64,000 nucleotides of DNA, taken from positions 351,179 to 415,178 of the forward strand of contig JASFYF010000001.1 in NCBI GenBank assembly GCA_030055465.1, read 5' to 3'. Under the pieces are notes generated by a model. It was given only the letters and a program-made list of their open reading frames with translations. It did no database searches and was not told the DNA's origin. Both the position numbers and the translations under genes were made by a program. This document shows positions 16,646-25,416 of this stretch, piece after piece. The stretch is from Candidatus Nezhaarchaeota archaeon. GTDB lineage: Archaea; Thermoproteota; Methanomethylicia; Nezhaarchaeales; WYZ-LMO8. The number at the start of each line of letters is the position of its first letter. Position 1 is the stretch's first letter.

Positions 16646-18568
16646 TTGACTCAGAACGGTAAGGTGCGATACGTGCCTCACATGTGGAGGGTTTCAGCTG
16701 ACATATATTGGTGTCTAAGCTGTAATCTGCCGCTTATAGCTCCTAGATGTTACATGTGTGGATCCCACGCGGTCAAAGTTCATGCCTCACCGCCCAAAGA
16801 CCTGAGGCCAGCCTTCAAATACGATCTGAAGCTCCTAGAAGAAGTGCTTCGAGAGGAGTTTGGATTCAATGCTTGGAGGGCCATACTTGGATATGGGGTC
16901 GTCCTGCTCAACAAGGTGCCCTACGTAGATCAGGCAAACGAAGTGATTGTTGACGGATGGGTTATGGGCACCCTTTACTACAACCCCGAAGTGGGCAGGT
17001 GGAGATTTAGGCCATCCTACGAGGGTGCTGCAAGGCTTTTGATTAGTGGCGCCACTCCTTACATAGAGGTTGAAGGAAGTGAGGTTAGGCTGTGGGATAC
17101 ATTATCGATTAGCGGCGCCCGAGGCTGTGTGCCACATGAAGGTGGCAAGTACGTCGTTGTGGCAAATCAAAGAGGCATGGCTATAGGAGTTGCAGTGACG
17201 TTAAACGATGGTAGGGTTAAGGTTATTAAAAGGTGGGAGCCACATAAGCCTCACCTCCTCGAAAAGAGGACTACGTGGGACAAGGTAGTCAAGGCAAACG
17301 AACCCCATATAGAAGCCGAGGAGAGGAGGGCCACGGCAATCATATCCAATGTCGTAAAGTCGCCTGAGGCCTTCATATCTTTTTCAGGAGGCAAAGACAG
17401 CCTTGCGACGCTTATCCTAAGCCTCAAGGCTTTGGGTGATAAACCAATGCTGTTCAACGATACCGGAATAGAGGCTCCTGCAACGGTTGAACACGTTTGG
17501 AGTGTAGCTAGCAAATTCGGCTTAGAGCTAATACTTGCTGGCGCCGGAGAATCCTTTTGGAATAGCCTTCCAGTTTACGGCCCCCCCGCAAGGGACTACA
17601 GGTGGTGTTGCAAGGTGTGCAAGCTCATACCGATAGCGAAAACAGTTAGAGAGAGGTTTCGGGGAGACGTCTACGCTATTCTCGGCCAGAGAAAATACGA
17701 ATCCTTTGCGCGTTTGAGGGCTCCGGCCGTGGATAAGAGCAGGTGGATACCAAACCTCGTGAGCCTAAGCCCCATAAGGAATTGGTCTGCACTTCACGTT
17801 TGGCTGTACTTAATGAAGGAACGCGTTGAGGGCAACCCCCTCTACAATGAGGGGTTTGACAGGATTGGTTGCTGGCTTTGCCCAGCCTGCGAGCTGGCTG
17901 AGCTTAAGAGAGTGGAGGAGGTTTACCCTCACCTCTGGTCTAAGTGGAGGGGGAAGGTCCTCGCCTGGTGCGAGGAAAAAGCAATCCCACAGGAGTGGTT
18001 TGAGCTCGGCTTGTGGCGGTGGAGAAGGTTTCCAGGCGACATCAAGAAGTTCGCTTTAAGAGCTAAGGCAGATTTAGCCGCCATCGAGAAGTGCTTCGAT
18101 AGCAACAAAGAAGTTGAAGTCACTCTGTTTGTAAAGCCTTGCGAGAACATCTACGAAGCTCAGGGTGTAGTGAAGGGGTCCCTTGATGTTAAAAGGTTGG
18201 CCAATCTGCTTCGTTGCACCGGAGGCAAGATCTCGCTAAACGAGAGGCTGGGGCTTTTGGCCGTTAGAATCGATGAAGGATTTATGAGCATCAGCACAAA
18301 CAATAATATTTCGGTAAGGTCAGAGAGTGGAGAGGACTTAAGGAGGGCGTTGAAGCTCCTCGTGAAAAGCGTGTTGAGAGCCAAGCACTGCAGCCTATGC
18401 GGATCCTGTATAAACTGGTGCCCATCAAAGGCCGTAACGGTGAGCGACCATGTTAAAATAAGCGACGTGTGTGCAGGGTGTAGAACGTGCATTAATGTTT
18501 GCCCCGTTGCAACGTACATGTACAAGAGCTCAGTGCTAATTGAGGGTGAAGAGCATATTGAGGGATAA
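16646..18568 (+). CDS. PAPS-reductase-family protein with PUA-like and ferredoxin domains
   Basis: 640 aa in three parts. The N-terminus has a zinc-ribbon-like CLSC...CYMC and a PUA-like region (to about residue 200). The middle is an adenine-alpha-hydrolase/PAPS reductase domain with the PP-loop SGGKDS and cysteine pairs WCCKVC and CWLCPAC. The C-terminus has two [4Fe-4S] motifs (CSLCGSCINWC and CAGCRTCINVC). A PUA domain suggests RNA, so tRNA or sulfur-transfer chemistry is as likely as sulfate assimilation. The tracked start is TTG, and an ATG lies 12 codons in. The end overlaps the next gene by 29 bases. Confidence 0.82.
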   Translation: MTQNGKVRYVPHMWRVSADIYWCLSCNLPLIAPRCYMCGSHAVKVHASPPKDLRPAFKYDLKLLEEVLREEFGFNAWRAILGYGVVLLNKVPYVDQANEVIVDGWVMGTLYYNPEVGRWRFRPSYEGAARLLISGATPYIEVEGSEVRLWDTLSISGARGCVPHEGGKYVVVANQRGMAIGVAVTLNDGRVKVIKRWEPHKPHLLEKRTTWDKVVKANEPHIEAEERRATAIISNVVKSPEAFISFSGGKDSLATLILSLKALGDKPMLFNDTGIEAPATVEHVWSVASKFGLELILAGAGESFWNSLPVYGPPARDYRWCCKVCKLIPIAKTVRERFRGDVYAILGQRKYESFARLRAPAVDKSRWIPNLVSLSPIRNWSALHVWLYLMKERVEGNPLYNEGFDRIGCWLCPACELAELKRVEEVYPHLWSKWRGKVLAWCEEKAIPQEWFELGLWRWRRFPGDIKKFALRAKADLAAIEKCFDSNKEVEVTLFVKPCENIYEAQGVVKGSLDVKRLANLLRCTGGKISLNERLGLLAVRIDEGFMSISTNNNISVRSESGEDLRRALKLLVKSVLRAKHCSLCGSCINWCPSKAVTVSDHVKISDVCAGCRTCINVCPVATYMYKSSVLIEGEEHIEG

Positions 18569-20129
18569 GCTTCAACTTGTAGTACTCACTGTGATCTTCG
18601 CCTTAGCCATTACTCTTCTGCTTTGTGCCCCTGCAGCTGCCGAGAAGAACTTTAGCTTCAAGTTTCACGTTGATAAGGACGGGTTTACGAGGGTGGCCAT
18701 TTTCTTCTACGATGATGAGAGCGGCGGATCGTGGCTCCTCATCCCTAAGGATCAGATGAATTGCGTAAGGTTGATTGTCTACGAAGGCAACGTAACCGAC
18801 GTCTACTACAATAGCTTATTCGAAGGCGAAGAAGAGGATCCCTTTTATGTCGTGATGAATTTCACATACGTGGCTCATGGCTCAGCTAATTTTTCCGTTG
18901 AGTATGTGATGAGGAATGGGGGGCTCATAATAGAGCCGAAGGCCATCTTTGTTTCGCCTAGGATCATGCATGAGGATGCTGGATATACCAAGACGTTAAC
19001 CTTTCTACCTGCATATGCGACAATCAATGAGAAGAAAGTGGCGGCCATCTCCGGAACAATTAAAGACGTTAAAGTACTTCGACAGGTGGACCACGTTGTT
19101 GTGGAGGCCTCAGTGAGCTCAAGCGATAGGTTAGTGGTTGAGTACGAGGTGCCTTCCCCATGTAACGTGACCACTGTCGCCTCGGAGAACGTCGTGTTTG
19201 AGGTGCCTTACAGGTACTTGGACTTTGCGTATGATGTGCTCAATGCGCTCAACGAAGGATATAGACTGTACGCAAACGTGTTCGGCACAGGGTTAGAGAA
19301 CGTAAAGGTTCGGTTCTTCGTTCCCTCAATAAACGACATCCTGAGCGGACTGCAAGGCTATGTGCCCTTTGAGGCTGGCAAGCTAGGCGCCATACATCTA
19401 AACCTGTTGTACATAAGGGGCATTGAAGGGTTCGCGAGCCTCATAGCATTACACGAATTGGCACATCATTTCCTATGGCACATAGGCGTGCCACAGTCAA
19501 AGCTGTGGATCCACGAAGGTGCTTCCGAATACCTTAGCTTATACGTTGGGAGAAGGCTCGGCTACGCTAAGGCTGCTGCTCTCCGCGAAAACACACTGAC
19601 TCAAGCACTTGGAGGGCTTGAAAGCTTGGAGTTCATCCAGCAGTGGACTCCCTTTAATACTCCGCCTCAAGGATTGCAAAGGTGCTATGCCGCCTCCTAC
19701 TACGTGTTTAAGACGCTCTGCGAGAAATATGGGGAAACGCGTTACCTTGAATCGCTTTTCACAGCCTTTAAAAGCGTAGATTGGAGCAACAACACCCAAG
19801 TGATTGAGGCTTTCGGAGTTGCCGCCGGCAACACCTCAGAAGTCATCTCCATGTTCAATAAATGGGGCTTCAGGGATGGGGCCTTAAAAGTTCCCTCGAT
19901 ATTGTATGTAGAGAGGGCCTTGGATGCTATGCCTTTCTGGCTTGAGCCCTACAGGGGGGCTGCCCGACTCCTAGTATTAGCAGCGAAGGTCTTGCTACAG
20001 CACGGAGTTGTTCGCGGCTCAACTCTTATGGTTGGGGCCGCCCATTTTATATGCTTTTTAAGCCCTTATATGTTCTTGATAAGCTTGGCGTCGGCTATCG
20101 CAGGCATTCTCCTCTTTAGGCGGCTCTGA
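18540..20129 (+). CDS. Exported membrane-anchored gluzincin metallopeptidase (M1/MA-like)
   Basis: About 529 aa. It has an N-terminal signal or anchor segment ending AAAEKNF, a long beta-rich region, and a zinc motif HELAHH followed by HEGASEYLS, which supplies the third (Glu) ligand as in MA-clan peptidases. A hydrophobic helix and RRL end the protein, so it is probably held at the cell surface. The start is unsettled (TTG 18540, GTG 18546 or TTG 18558), all inside the preceding gene. Substrates are unknown. Confidence 0.8.
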   Translation: MRVKSILRDKLQLVVLTVIFALAITLLLCAPAAAEKNFSFKFHVDKDGFTRVAIFFYDDESGGSWLLIPKDQMNCVRLIVYEGNVTDVYYNSLFEGEEEDPFYVVMNFTYVAHGSANFSVEYVMRNGGLIIEPKAIFVSPRIMHEDAGYTKTLTFLPAYATINEKKVAAISGTIKDVKVLRQVDHVVVEASVSSSDRLVVEYEVPSPCNVTTVASENVVFEVPYRYLDFAYDVLNALNEGYRLYANVFGTGLENVKVRFFVPSINDILSGLQGYVPFEAGKLGAIHLNLLYIRGIEGFASLIALHELAHHFLWHIGVPQSKLWIHEGASEYLSLYVGRRLGYAKAAALRENTLTQALGGLESLEFIQQWTPFNTPPQGLQRCYAASYYVFKTLCEKYGETRYLESLFTAFKSVDWSNNTQVIEAFGVAAGNTSEVISMFNKWGFRDGALKVPSILYVERALDAMPFWLEPYRGAARLLVLAAKVLLQHGVVRGSTLMVGAAHFICFLSPYMFLISLASAIAGILLFRRL

Positions 20130-20438
20130 CCCCTGAGACTTCAGCTTCTCTTCAAGGCTCTTTACCTTATCATACATGGTTCTCTCAACATCTCTCCTGT
20201 CGTCTATCAGGAGCACTGTGTACACCCTCTTGGCGCCGGCTCGGAACAACGATTCATGGCATTTTTCGATAACTTCAAATAAATCCTTTAAGCTTCCAGC
20301 TTCGATTACCGTGCCCATTGGCGTTATCGTGAAATTGAGGCGCGACGACCTGATGATCTTTACAGCCTCAGCTACGTAGCCGCTGAGACTTGTCGATGAG
20401 GTTCCCAAGGGGGAAGTTGAGACTTGAGCTATAACCAT
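20058..20438 (-). CDS. MTH1187/YkoF-family thiamine-binding-like protein
   Basis: The real gene starts at the ATG at 20438, preceded by a strong GGAGGTG five bases upstream, not at the tracked 20603. This gives 126 aa beginning MVIAQVSTSPLGTSS, the hallmark of the MTH1187 family. The family forms ferredoxin-like dimers that bind thiamine-like ligands. A family-length protein is about 100 aa, so the charged C-terminal tail is extra and overlaps the peptidase gene by 72 bases in convergent orientation. Confidence 0.82.
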   Translation of the reverse strand: MVIAQVSTSPLGTSSTSLSGYVAEAVKIIRSSRLNFTITPMGTVIEAGSLKDLFEVIEKCHESLFRAGAKRVYTVLLIDDRRDVERTMYDKVKSLEEKLKSQGSEPPKEENACDSRRQAYQEHIRA

Positions 20439-20495
20439 GCTTTCACCTCCACGTAAGCGATATAACCCCGCTCTGTAATATAGTTGTCTTGAACG

Positions 20496-21737
20496 ATGAT
20501 GATCCAAACAAATAACATAAGGTATATAAAGCTTGAAGATGCTTACGATATCATCAATAAGTTCTTGGAACCCAAGGGAGTTATAGATGTTGTGCCTCTC
20601 CAAGACGCTTATGATCGCCTCTTAGCTGAAGATGTGGTCTCAAAGCTTAGTTTACCGCTTTCGGACGTAGCCCACTTTGACGGCTACGCCATCAGAAGCA
20701 TCGACGTTGCATCAGCTTCGCCTAAAACCCCTGTTAAGTTGAAGATAAGGGGGAGGGCTTACCCTTCGACTAGTAATCGAGGAACCTTAAGCCCAGGTGA
20801 GGCGATCTACGTTTCAACGGGTTCTTTAATGCCCCTAAATGCTGATTGCGTTTTACCCGTAGAGGCCTCCATAGTTAAGGGCGATGAGCTAGAAGTCAAA
20901 TATGCCGTTAAACCCTTCGAACACGTTGTCAAGGCCGGTAGCGACGTAAAGTCCGGGGAAGAAGTGCTGAGAAGAGGGCATAGGCTTCGAGGACAGGACC
21001 TGACGCTGCTCGCCTTCATGGGTTACGGAAACCTGAAAGTGCTCTCGAAACCAAGGGTGGCGGTGATACCTGTAGGCGACGAACTGACCGATAATTTTGG
21101 AGAGGTCAAACCCGGTAAAACTCCTTGCGGACATGCCTTGATGATAAGCAGTTTTGTGTTGAGAGACGGCGGGATACCGATTCGTTTTAGGGTTGTCCCA
21201 GATAACGTTAATATGATAGCAAAAAACCTCGTTGAGGCTGCCCGTACGTGTGATATCATCATAACGATAAGCGGCGTCTCGAAGGGTGAGAGGGACTTTG
21301 TTCCGCGGGCACTCAAAGATATATGCAAAGGCGAGATACTATTTCACGGTATAATGATAAGGCCCGGAAGGCAGACAGGCCTAGGTCTCGTTGAGGGAAA
21401 GCCAGTGGTCATGCTACCTGGGCTCGTTCACTCAACCATTACTGGATACCACCTCGTAGCTAAAAGGGCCATGTATAGACTCATGGGTTTAGAGGCAGGG
21501 GAGAGGCCTTTAAAAGCTGTTCTCGCCTCCGACCTCGATTTGCCGCAGCCCAGGGGCTTTAAGCGCCTTGTCTTCATGAGGTTGGAGGATGATGGAAGCC
21601 GCCACCTCGCTTGGCCTTTAAAGGGGGAATCAGCTCTCCTCAGCATTCCGGTCAGAGCCCACGGCTATTCCGTCTTCAATGAGGGGTTTGAACGCATAGA
21701 TGAGGGAACCGTTATTAACGTGTACCCCATCCTGTGA
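20496..21737 (+). CDS. moeA: Molybdopterin molybdenumtransferase MoeA (copy 1)
   Basis: 413 aa, full MoeA layout. The N-terminal region contains LPLSDVAHFDGYAIRS. The central molybdopterin-binding domain contains TISGVSKGERDFV and the MLPGLVHS loop, and a C-terminal beta domain follows. It inserts molybdate into adenylated molybdopterin. It leads a tight run of moeA, CooC-like, DUF364 and TrmB-MobA genes. A second moeA lies at 27176; such paralogues often differ in metal (Mo or W) or partner enzyme. Confidence 0.93.
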   Translation: MMIQTNNIRYIKLEDAYDIINKFLEPKGVIDVVPLQDAYDRLLAEDVVSKLSLPLSDVAHFDGYAIRSIDVASASPKTPVKLKIRGRAYPSTSNRGTLSPGEAIYVSTGSLMPLNADCVLPVEASIVKGDELEVKYAVKPFEHVVKAGSDVKSGEEVLRRGHRLRGQDLTLLAFMGYGNLKVLSKPRVAVIPVGDELTDNFGEVKPGKTPCGHALMISSFVLRDGGIPIRFRVVPDNVNMIAKNLVEAARTCDIIITISGVSKGERDFVPRALKDICKGEILFHGIMIRPGRQTGLGLVEGKPVVMLPGLVHSTITGYHLVAKRAMYRLMGLEAGERPLKAVLASDLDLPQPRGFKRLVFMRLEDDGSRHLAWPLKGESALLSIPVRAHGYSVFNEGFERIDEGTVINVYPIL

Positions 21738-21772
21738 GTCGATATCGCATTAGAGCTTGGGGGGAGAAGGCG

Positions 21773-22525
21773 TTGAAAATAGCCATTTCGGGCAAGGGAG
21801 GTTGCGGAAAGAGCACTTTAACGGTGCTCCTCTCCAAAGCATTCTCCAAAATGGGATTTAACGTTACCGTAGTCGACGTCGATGAATCCAATGTAGGCCT
21901 TAGCAAGATGCTGGGCCTTGAGGAAGGCGGAAAGTCGCTAATGGAGCTGTTGGGTGGTAGAGAAGAATTCAGGAGAGCCCTAAACAAGGGCTTACCGGAT
22001 ATACCGAGCCTAAACCACGCAGCAACTACGCGAGACCGCGTAAGGCTAGTTAAGGTTGGTAAGATAGAGAGGGGAGGGGAAGGGTGTGCATGCCTTATGG
22101 GGATCTTGGCTAAGGAGGTCCTCAGCAACGTGAGGGATGAAGGGGATTTAATCATAGTGGACATGGATGCGGGAATAGAGCATTTAGGCAGAGGTGTGGA
22201 CAAGGCGGTGGACGTTTTGCTGTTCGTGGTAGACCCGACTTATGATTCAGTGGTCCTGGCCGAGAGGGCCAGTAAAATGGCGGCCGAACTAGGAATTAAA
22301 AGATTCGCCGCGGTGCTAAACAAGGTAGACGATGAGGCCGCCAACATATTGTCCAGTAAGCTTTCAGCTTTGGGTGTTAGGATCATAGGGGTCATACGAC
22401 AAGACCCTAAAATCGCGCGCTCAGCGTTGACAGGTGAAGCTATAGATTCGGGCGCCGCGATGAGTGATGCCATGGCTTTGGCCAGTGCCCTGCTGGAGGA
22501 GGTTAAAGATGGGAGTGGTGGGTGA
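21773..22525 (+). CDS. CooC-like P-loop ATPase (metal-cofactor maturation type)
   Basis: I place the start at TTG 21773 (MKIAISGKGGCGKSTL, 250 aa), because GGGGGAG precedes it. The tracked GTG at 21734 adds 13 unusual residues. The deviant Walker A GKGGCGKST, the CxC pair in EGCACLMG and the Walker-B-like LIIVDMDAGIEHL match CooC-type nickel-insertion ATPases. It lies between moeA and a DUF364 gene. A role in loading a metal centre is inferred; the client enzyme is not visible. Confidence 0.82.
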   Translation: MKIAISGKGGCGKSTLTVLLSKAFSKMGFNVTVVDVDESNVGLSKMLGLEEGGKSLMELLGGREEFRRALNKGLPDIPSLNHAATTRDRVRLVKVGKIERGGEGCACLMGILAKEVLSNVRDEGDLIIVDMDAGIEHLGRGVDKAVDVLLFVVDPTYDSVVLAERASKMAAELGIKRFAAVLNKVDDEAANILSSKLSALGVRIIGVIRQDPKIARSALTGEAIDSGAAMSDAMALASALLEEVKDGSGG

Positions 22526-23291
22526 GCTTGTAAAAGCCTTAACTAGCTTGCATCCCCATATCGAGAAAATAAAGGTAGAAAATGTTATCATAGGGCTCAG
22601 CTACACATGCGTTCAGGTCTCCACGGGCCATGTGGGCTTATGCCATACCCTTCTCGGAGAGCTAAACATTTCTTGCTGCAAGATAGCTGAAAAAGCAGGC
22701 TCAATGGCAGGCTCCCGCGTTGCGGACCTTTTGGAGATGGCAAACTCCTGGGATCTAGGCGAGAGGGTTGTCGGTATGGCCACCATAAATGCGCTTTCAG
22801 CTCAACACATCGAAGGAGGAGGGGGCCTGAGGGTTACGAAGGGAAACATATTGGAGAGGCTTGAGGTGAAGAAAGATGACGTGGTAGTCATGGCTGGGAA
22901 CATGAGGCCTCTAAAGCAGGCCCTTAAAGCAAGAGGCTGTAGGCTCCTAGTCTTTGATAGAAATCCCCTCTTCAGAGATGAAGAGACCCTACCCGACACG
23001 CTAGTTGATGAAGCTATGGAAAAGGCTGATGTTGTCCTAGCCTCGGGCACAAGCTTGGCCAACGGCACCATTGACCGAGTTTTAAGGGCCTCCAGAAATG
23101 CAAGGTGTGTAGCCCTCATAGGGCCCTCGGCCGGAGCCTACCCCCAAGTGCTCCTGGGGATGGGTGCAACTATGATAGGCTGCATAAGGGTCCTTAACCC
23201 ATCAATGGTTATGAGGGTTGTCAGCGAAGGCGGCGGGACAAAGGCTTTGAAGCCCTACGTGGAGCAAGTGACAATAGAAAAGGCTAGCTAA
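22509..23291 (+). CDS. DUF364/DUF4213 putative heavy-metal chelation protein
   Basis: 260 aa from the ATG at 22509 (MGVVGELVKAL), which has GGAGG 9 bases upstream and overlaps the CooC-like gene by 17 bases. The tracked start at 22464 is a shadow extension. The N-terminal half has the DUF4213 look and the C-terminal half the DUF364 Rossmann-like domain (VVVMAGNMRPLKQALK, VVLASGTSLANGTID, ALIGPSAGAYP). The family is thought to bind metals, and no reaction is established. Its place after a CooC-like ATPase supports a metallocofactor role. Confidence 0.82.
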   Translation: MGVVGELVKALTSLHPHIEKIKVENVIIGLSYTCVQVSTGHVGLCHTLLGELNISCCKIAEKAGSMAGSRVADLLEMANSWDLGERVVGMATINALSAQHIEGGGGLRVTKGNILERLEVKKDDVVVMAGNMRPLKQALKARGCRLLVFDRNPLFRDEETLPDTLVDEAMEKADVVLASGTSLANGTIDRVLRASRNARCVALIGPSAGAYPQVLLGMGATMIGCIRVLNPSMVMRVVSEGGGTKALKPYVEQVTIEKAS

Positions 23292-23313
23292 GCATTATAA
23301 AGTTGCTGGGACC

Positions 23314-24699
23314 ATGGAGACGGGGTTCGTGAAGGAAGGAGGCATAATATCGCTCCTTAGAGCAATAGGTTTGACAGAGTATGAAAGCAAGGTGTACGTG
23401 GCCCTCATAAACTTGGGAGAGGCGAGAGCAAAGGAGGTAAGCGACGTCACCTCCATAGCTTATCCAAAGATATACAGCGTTTTAGCAGAGCTAAAGAAGA
23501 AGGGGTTTGTTGAGGAGAGGCTTGAAAGGCCTAGGAGCTTCACGGCCATTGATCCGGTTAGAGCTGTCTGGAACTTCATTGAAGAGAGGATAGCGGAGCT
23601 GAGGGGAGCTGGCGAGCAGGCGGTTAAAATGTTATCCGCTGTTTATGGTGCTTCGAGCTTGAAGGAGGGTAAAAGCTTCATAGTTGAAGGTAGAAGAAGC
23701 GTCCTCGCAAAGTTGAGGGAGCTGCTTTCCCAAGCGAAGATTGAGATATTGATCTCCGCACCAGACTTAGAGGCTATTGGAGTTAAGGCTTTGTTGCTCG
23801 ACCTGAACGCTGCGAGGAAAAGCGGTGTTAACGTCAGGGTTTTGACCTCTACGAAGAGCAAGCACATAGAGGACATAATGGAGGTATCTGAGGTCAGGGT
23901 GAAAGACGGTTTAGAAAGCTATTACGCGATAACAGATGTCGGGTCACTGCTGATCTCCGGTAAGCCTGATAGACCAAAGGGAATATTCATAGCTGATGAG
24001 ATGGGCGCAAAGCCAACACGGGAGCACTTCAACTACATCTGGCTTGAGGCCGTTCCCGCCTCATTGCATTTGGGCACCGCCCAGAGTAAGAGGGGGATCA
24101 TCATACTGGCGGGAGGCATGAGTAAACGAATGGGCAGAGACAAGACGTTCCTGACAGTCAAGGGGGTTCCGATGATAAAAAGGGTCGCCAACTCAGCATT
24201 AAGCGTTTCCCATGAAGTCATTATAGTTGTGGGTGGGAAGAGGGTGCTCAAGAAGTTGAGCAATGTCGTAGGTGGAGAAGTAACGATAGCTGAGGACGAG
24301 GAGAAGGGGTGGGGCCCGTTAATGGGAATACTGTCGGGCTGTAGAAAGTCGCGCGCCGAATACGTTGCGGTAATACCTTGTGATGCACCGTTCATTAATC
24401 CCAGGGTGTTGATGGAGCTCTTTAAGAGGGCTGAAGGGCATGACGCTGCCATCCCTCGCTGGCCCAATGGGTACATAGAGCCGCTCCACTCTGTGTACCG
24501 CAGGGAGGTGATAATAGGGGTGGCCGACGAGCTGCTTAAGAAGGGGTCGCGATCCATGATTCACATGGTGAACATGCTGAAGGACGTTGTTTTCGTCCCG
24601 GTAGAGGAGCTCAAGCTGATAGACTATAACCTCTTAACGTTCTTCAACGTCAATACCCCGAGGGATCTTCTTATAGCTGAAACAATGGAGAGTCCATGA
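23314..24699 (+). CDS. TrmB-family regulator fused to MobA (Mo-cofactor nucleotidyltransferase)
   Basis: 461 aa in one continuous frame. Residues 1-85 are a TrmB-type winged helix (LTEYESKVYVALINLGEARAKEVS). Residues 120-250 resemble the TrmB ligand-sensing region. Residues 261-461 are a complete MobA domain beginning GIIILAGGMSKRMGRDK, which attaches GMP to molybdopterin. A DNA-binding regulator joined to a cofactor enzyme could act as a molybdopterin sensor (inference). The end overlaps mobB by 29 bases, convergently. Confidence 0.88.
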   Translation: METGFVKEGGIISLLRAIGLTEYESKVYVALINLGEARAKEVSDVTSIAYPKIYSVLAELKKKGFVEERLERPRSFTAIDPVRAVWNFIEERIAELRGAGEQAVKMLSAVYGASSLKEGKSFIVEGRRSVLAKLRELLSQAKIEILISAPDLEAIGVKALLLDLNAARKSGVNVRVLTSTKSKHIEDIMEVSEVRVKDGLESYYAITDVGSLLISGKPDRPKGIFIADEMGAKPTREHFNYIWLEAVPASLHLGTAQSKRGIIILAGGMSKRMGRDKTFLTVKGVPMIKRVANSALSVSHEVIIVVGGKRVLKKLSNVVGGEVTIAEDEEKGWGPLMGILSGCRKSRAEYVAVIPCDAPFINPRVLMELFKRAEGHDAAIPRWPNGYIEPLHSVYRREVIIGVADELLKKGSRSMIHMVNMLKDVVFVPVEELKLIDYNLLTFFNVNTPRDLLIAETMESP

Positions 24700-25237
24700 A
24701 CATTTTTATAATCTTTAATAGCTCTGCCTCATCCCTAGGAAGGAACACGCAGGGAATCCCACGGTAGGTAGGTTCCATGTTCTGAACCATGAATGTGCAA
24801 GCCGCCAGAAGCGGTGGCTTTGTCCCATGAAGCCTTTCTTCTAGGTCTTTAATATCTTTGAAGGCTACAATTTTAGCTACGTCCGCCCTTTCAGCTACAA
24901 GCCTGTGGAAACCCTCAATTAATATTACGTCGACGTTGCCCGCGTCGACTATCCGCAGAGCCTCTTCAAGGGTTTTCGGTTCTCCATTCAGCTTTACGAG
25001 CTTACCGGCTTCACGAGGCGATATGTAGCCCACCACTCTGGCTCCAGCTTTAACGAATCGGCTTGTATCTGTTCCCTCCCTGTCAATTGTGAAGTTCTCA
25101 TGATGGATGTGCTTAAGCGAAGCTACAACAAACCCGACGCCCGTTAAGTACTTCGTCACAAGTTCAGCTACTGTAGTCTTACCGGACTTTTTGCTTCCAA
25201 TTATCGCAATCTTCTTCGTACAAATCACGCTCAACAT
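24671..25237 (-). CDS. mobB: MobB, molybdopterin-guanine dinucleotide biosynthesis adaptor
   Basis: 188 aa with an N-terminal Walker A GSKKSGKTT and the MobB sequence VASLKHIHHENFTIDREGTDT, followed by EGFHRL. MobB is a GTP-binding partner of MobA. It is convergent with the TrmB-MobA fusion gene and divergent from moaA, so the cofactor genes lie side by side although on opposite strands. Confidence 0.9.
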   Translation of the reverse strand: MLSVICTKKIAIIGSKKSGKTTVAELVTKYLTGVGFVVASLKHIHHENFTIDREGTDTSRFVKAGARVVGYISPREAGKLVKLNGEPKTLEEALRIVDAGNVDVILIEGFHRLVAERADVAKIVAFKDIKDLEERLHGTKPPLLAACTFMVQNMEPTYRGIPCVFLPRDEAELLKIIKMFMDSPLFQL

Positions 25238-25314
25238 AAAACATTGGAAACCTGGAAAAATAACTTTTCAATCTACTGAGCATCCAACCACCTCATCACG
25301 TTCTTTTACTAACT

Positions 25315-25324
25315 CTTTTAAATT
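25315..25324 (+). promoter_or_regulatory. Candidate box A of the moaA leader transcript
   Basis: CTTTTAAATT lies about 30 bases before the Shine-Dalgarno AAGGAGGT of the 15-codon leader ORF and is the best TATA-like element in the 179-base gap between mobB and moaA. Confidence 0.35.
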
Positions 25325-25354
25325 GAGTAGGACAGTATAATAAGGAGGTTACCG

Positions 25355-25402
25355 ATGAAATGGCAACATACACCGCCAGAAGACGAAAACTCTAAGCCTT
25401 AG
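25355..25402 (+). CDS. 15-aa leader ORF upstream of moaA
   Basis: An AAGGAGGT, one of the best Shine-Dalgarno matches in the window, stands 5 bases before an ATG that opens MKWQHTPPEDENSKP and stops at TAG 25400-25402. The stop overlaps the GAGGGTGA that serves as ribosome binding site for moaA, whose TTG start is 14 bases on. This is the layout of a translated leader coupled to the downstream gene. Whether the peptide has a function, or its translation senses something, is unknown. Confidence 0.5.
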   Translation: MKWQHTPPEDENSKP

Positions 25403-25416
25403 AGGGTGAACTATCA

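Noticed and set aside
20490-20520. C/D-box RNA suggested by ATGATGA near the moeA start
   Set aside because: The C-box-like string is the moeA start itself (ATGATGATC), and no D box or complementary stem follows.
20439-20603. 5' extension of the MTH1187-family gene in the ORF track
   Set aside because: The family N-terminus MVIAQVST begins at 20438 behind a strong GGAGGTG. The extension overlaps the moeA start region on the other strand.
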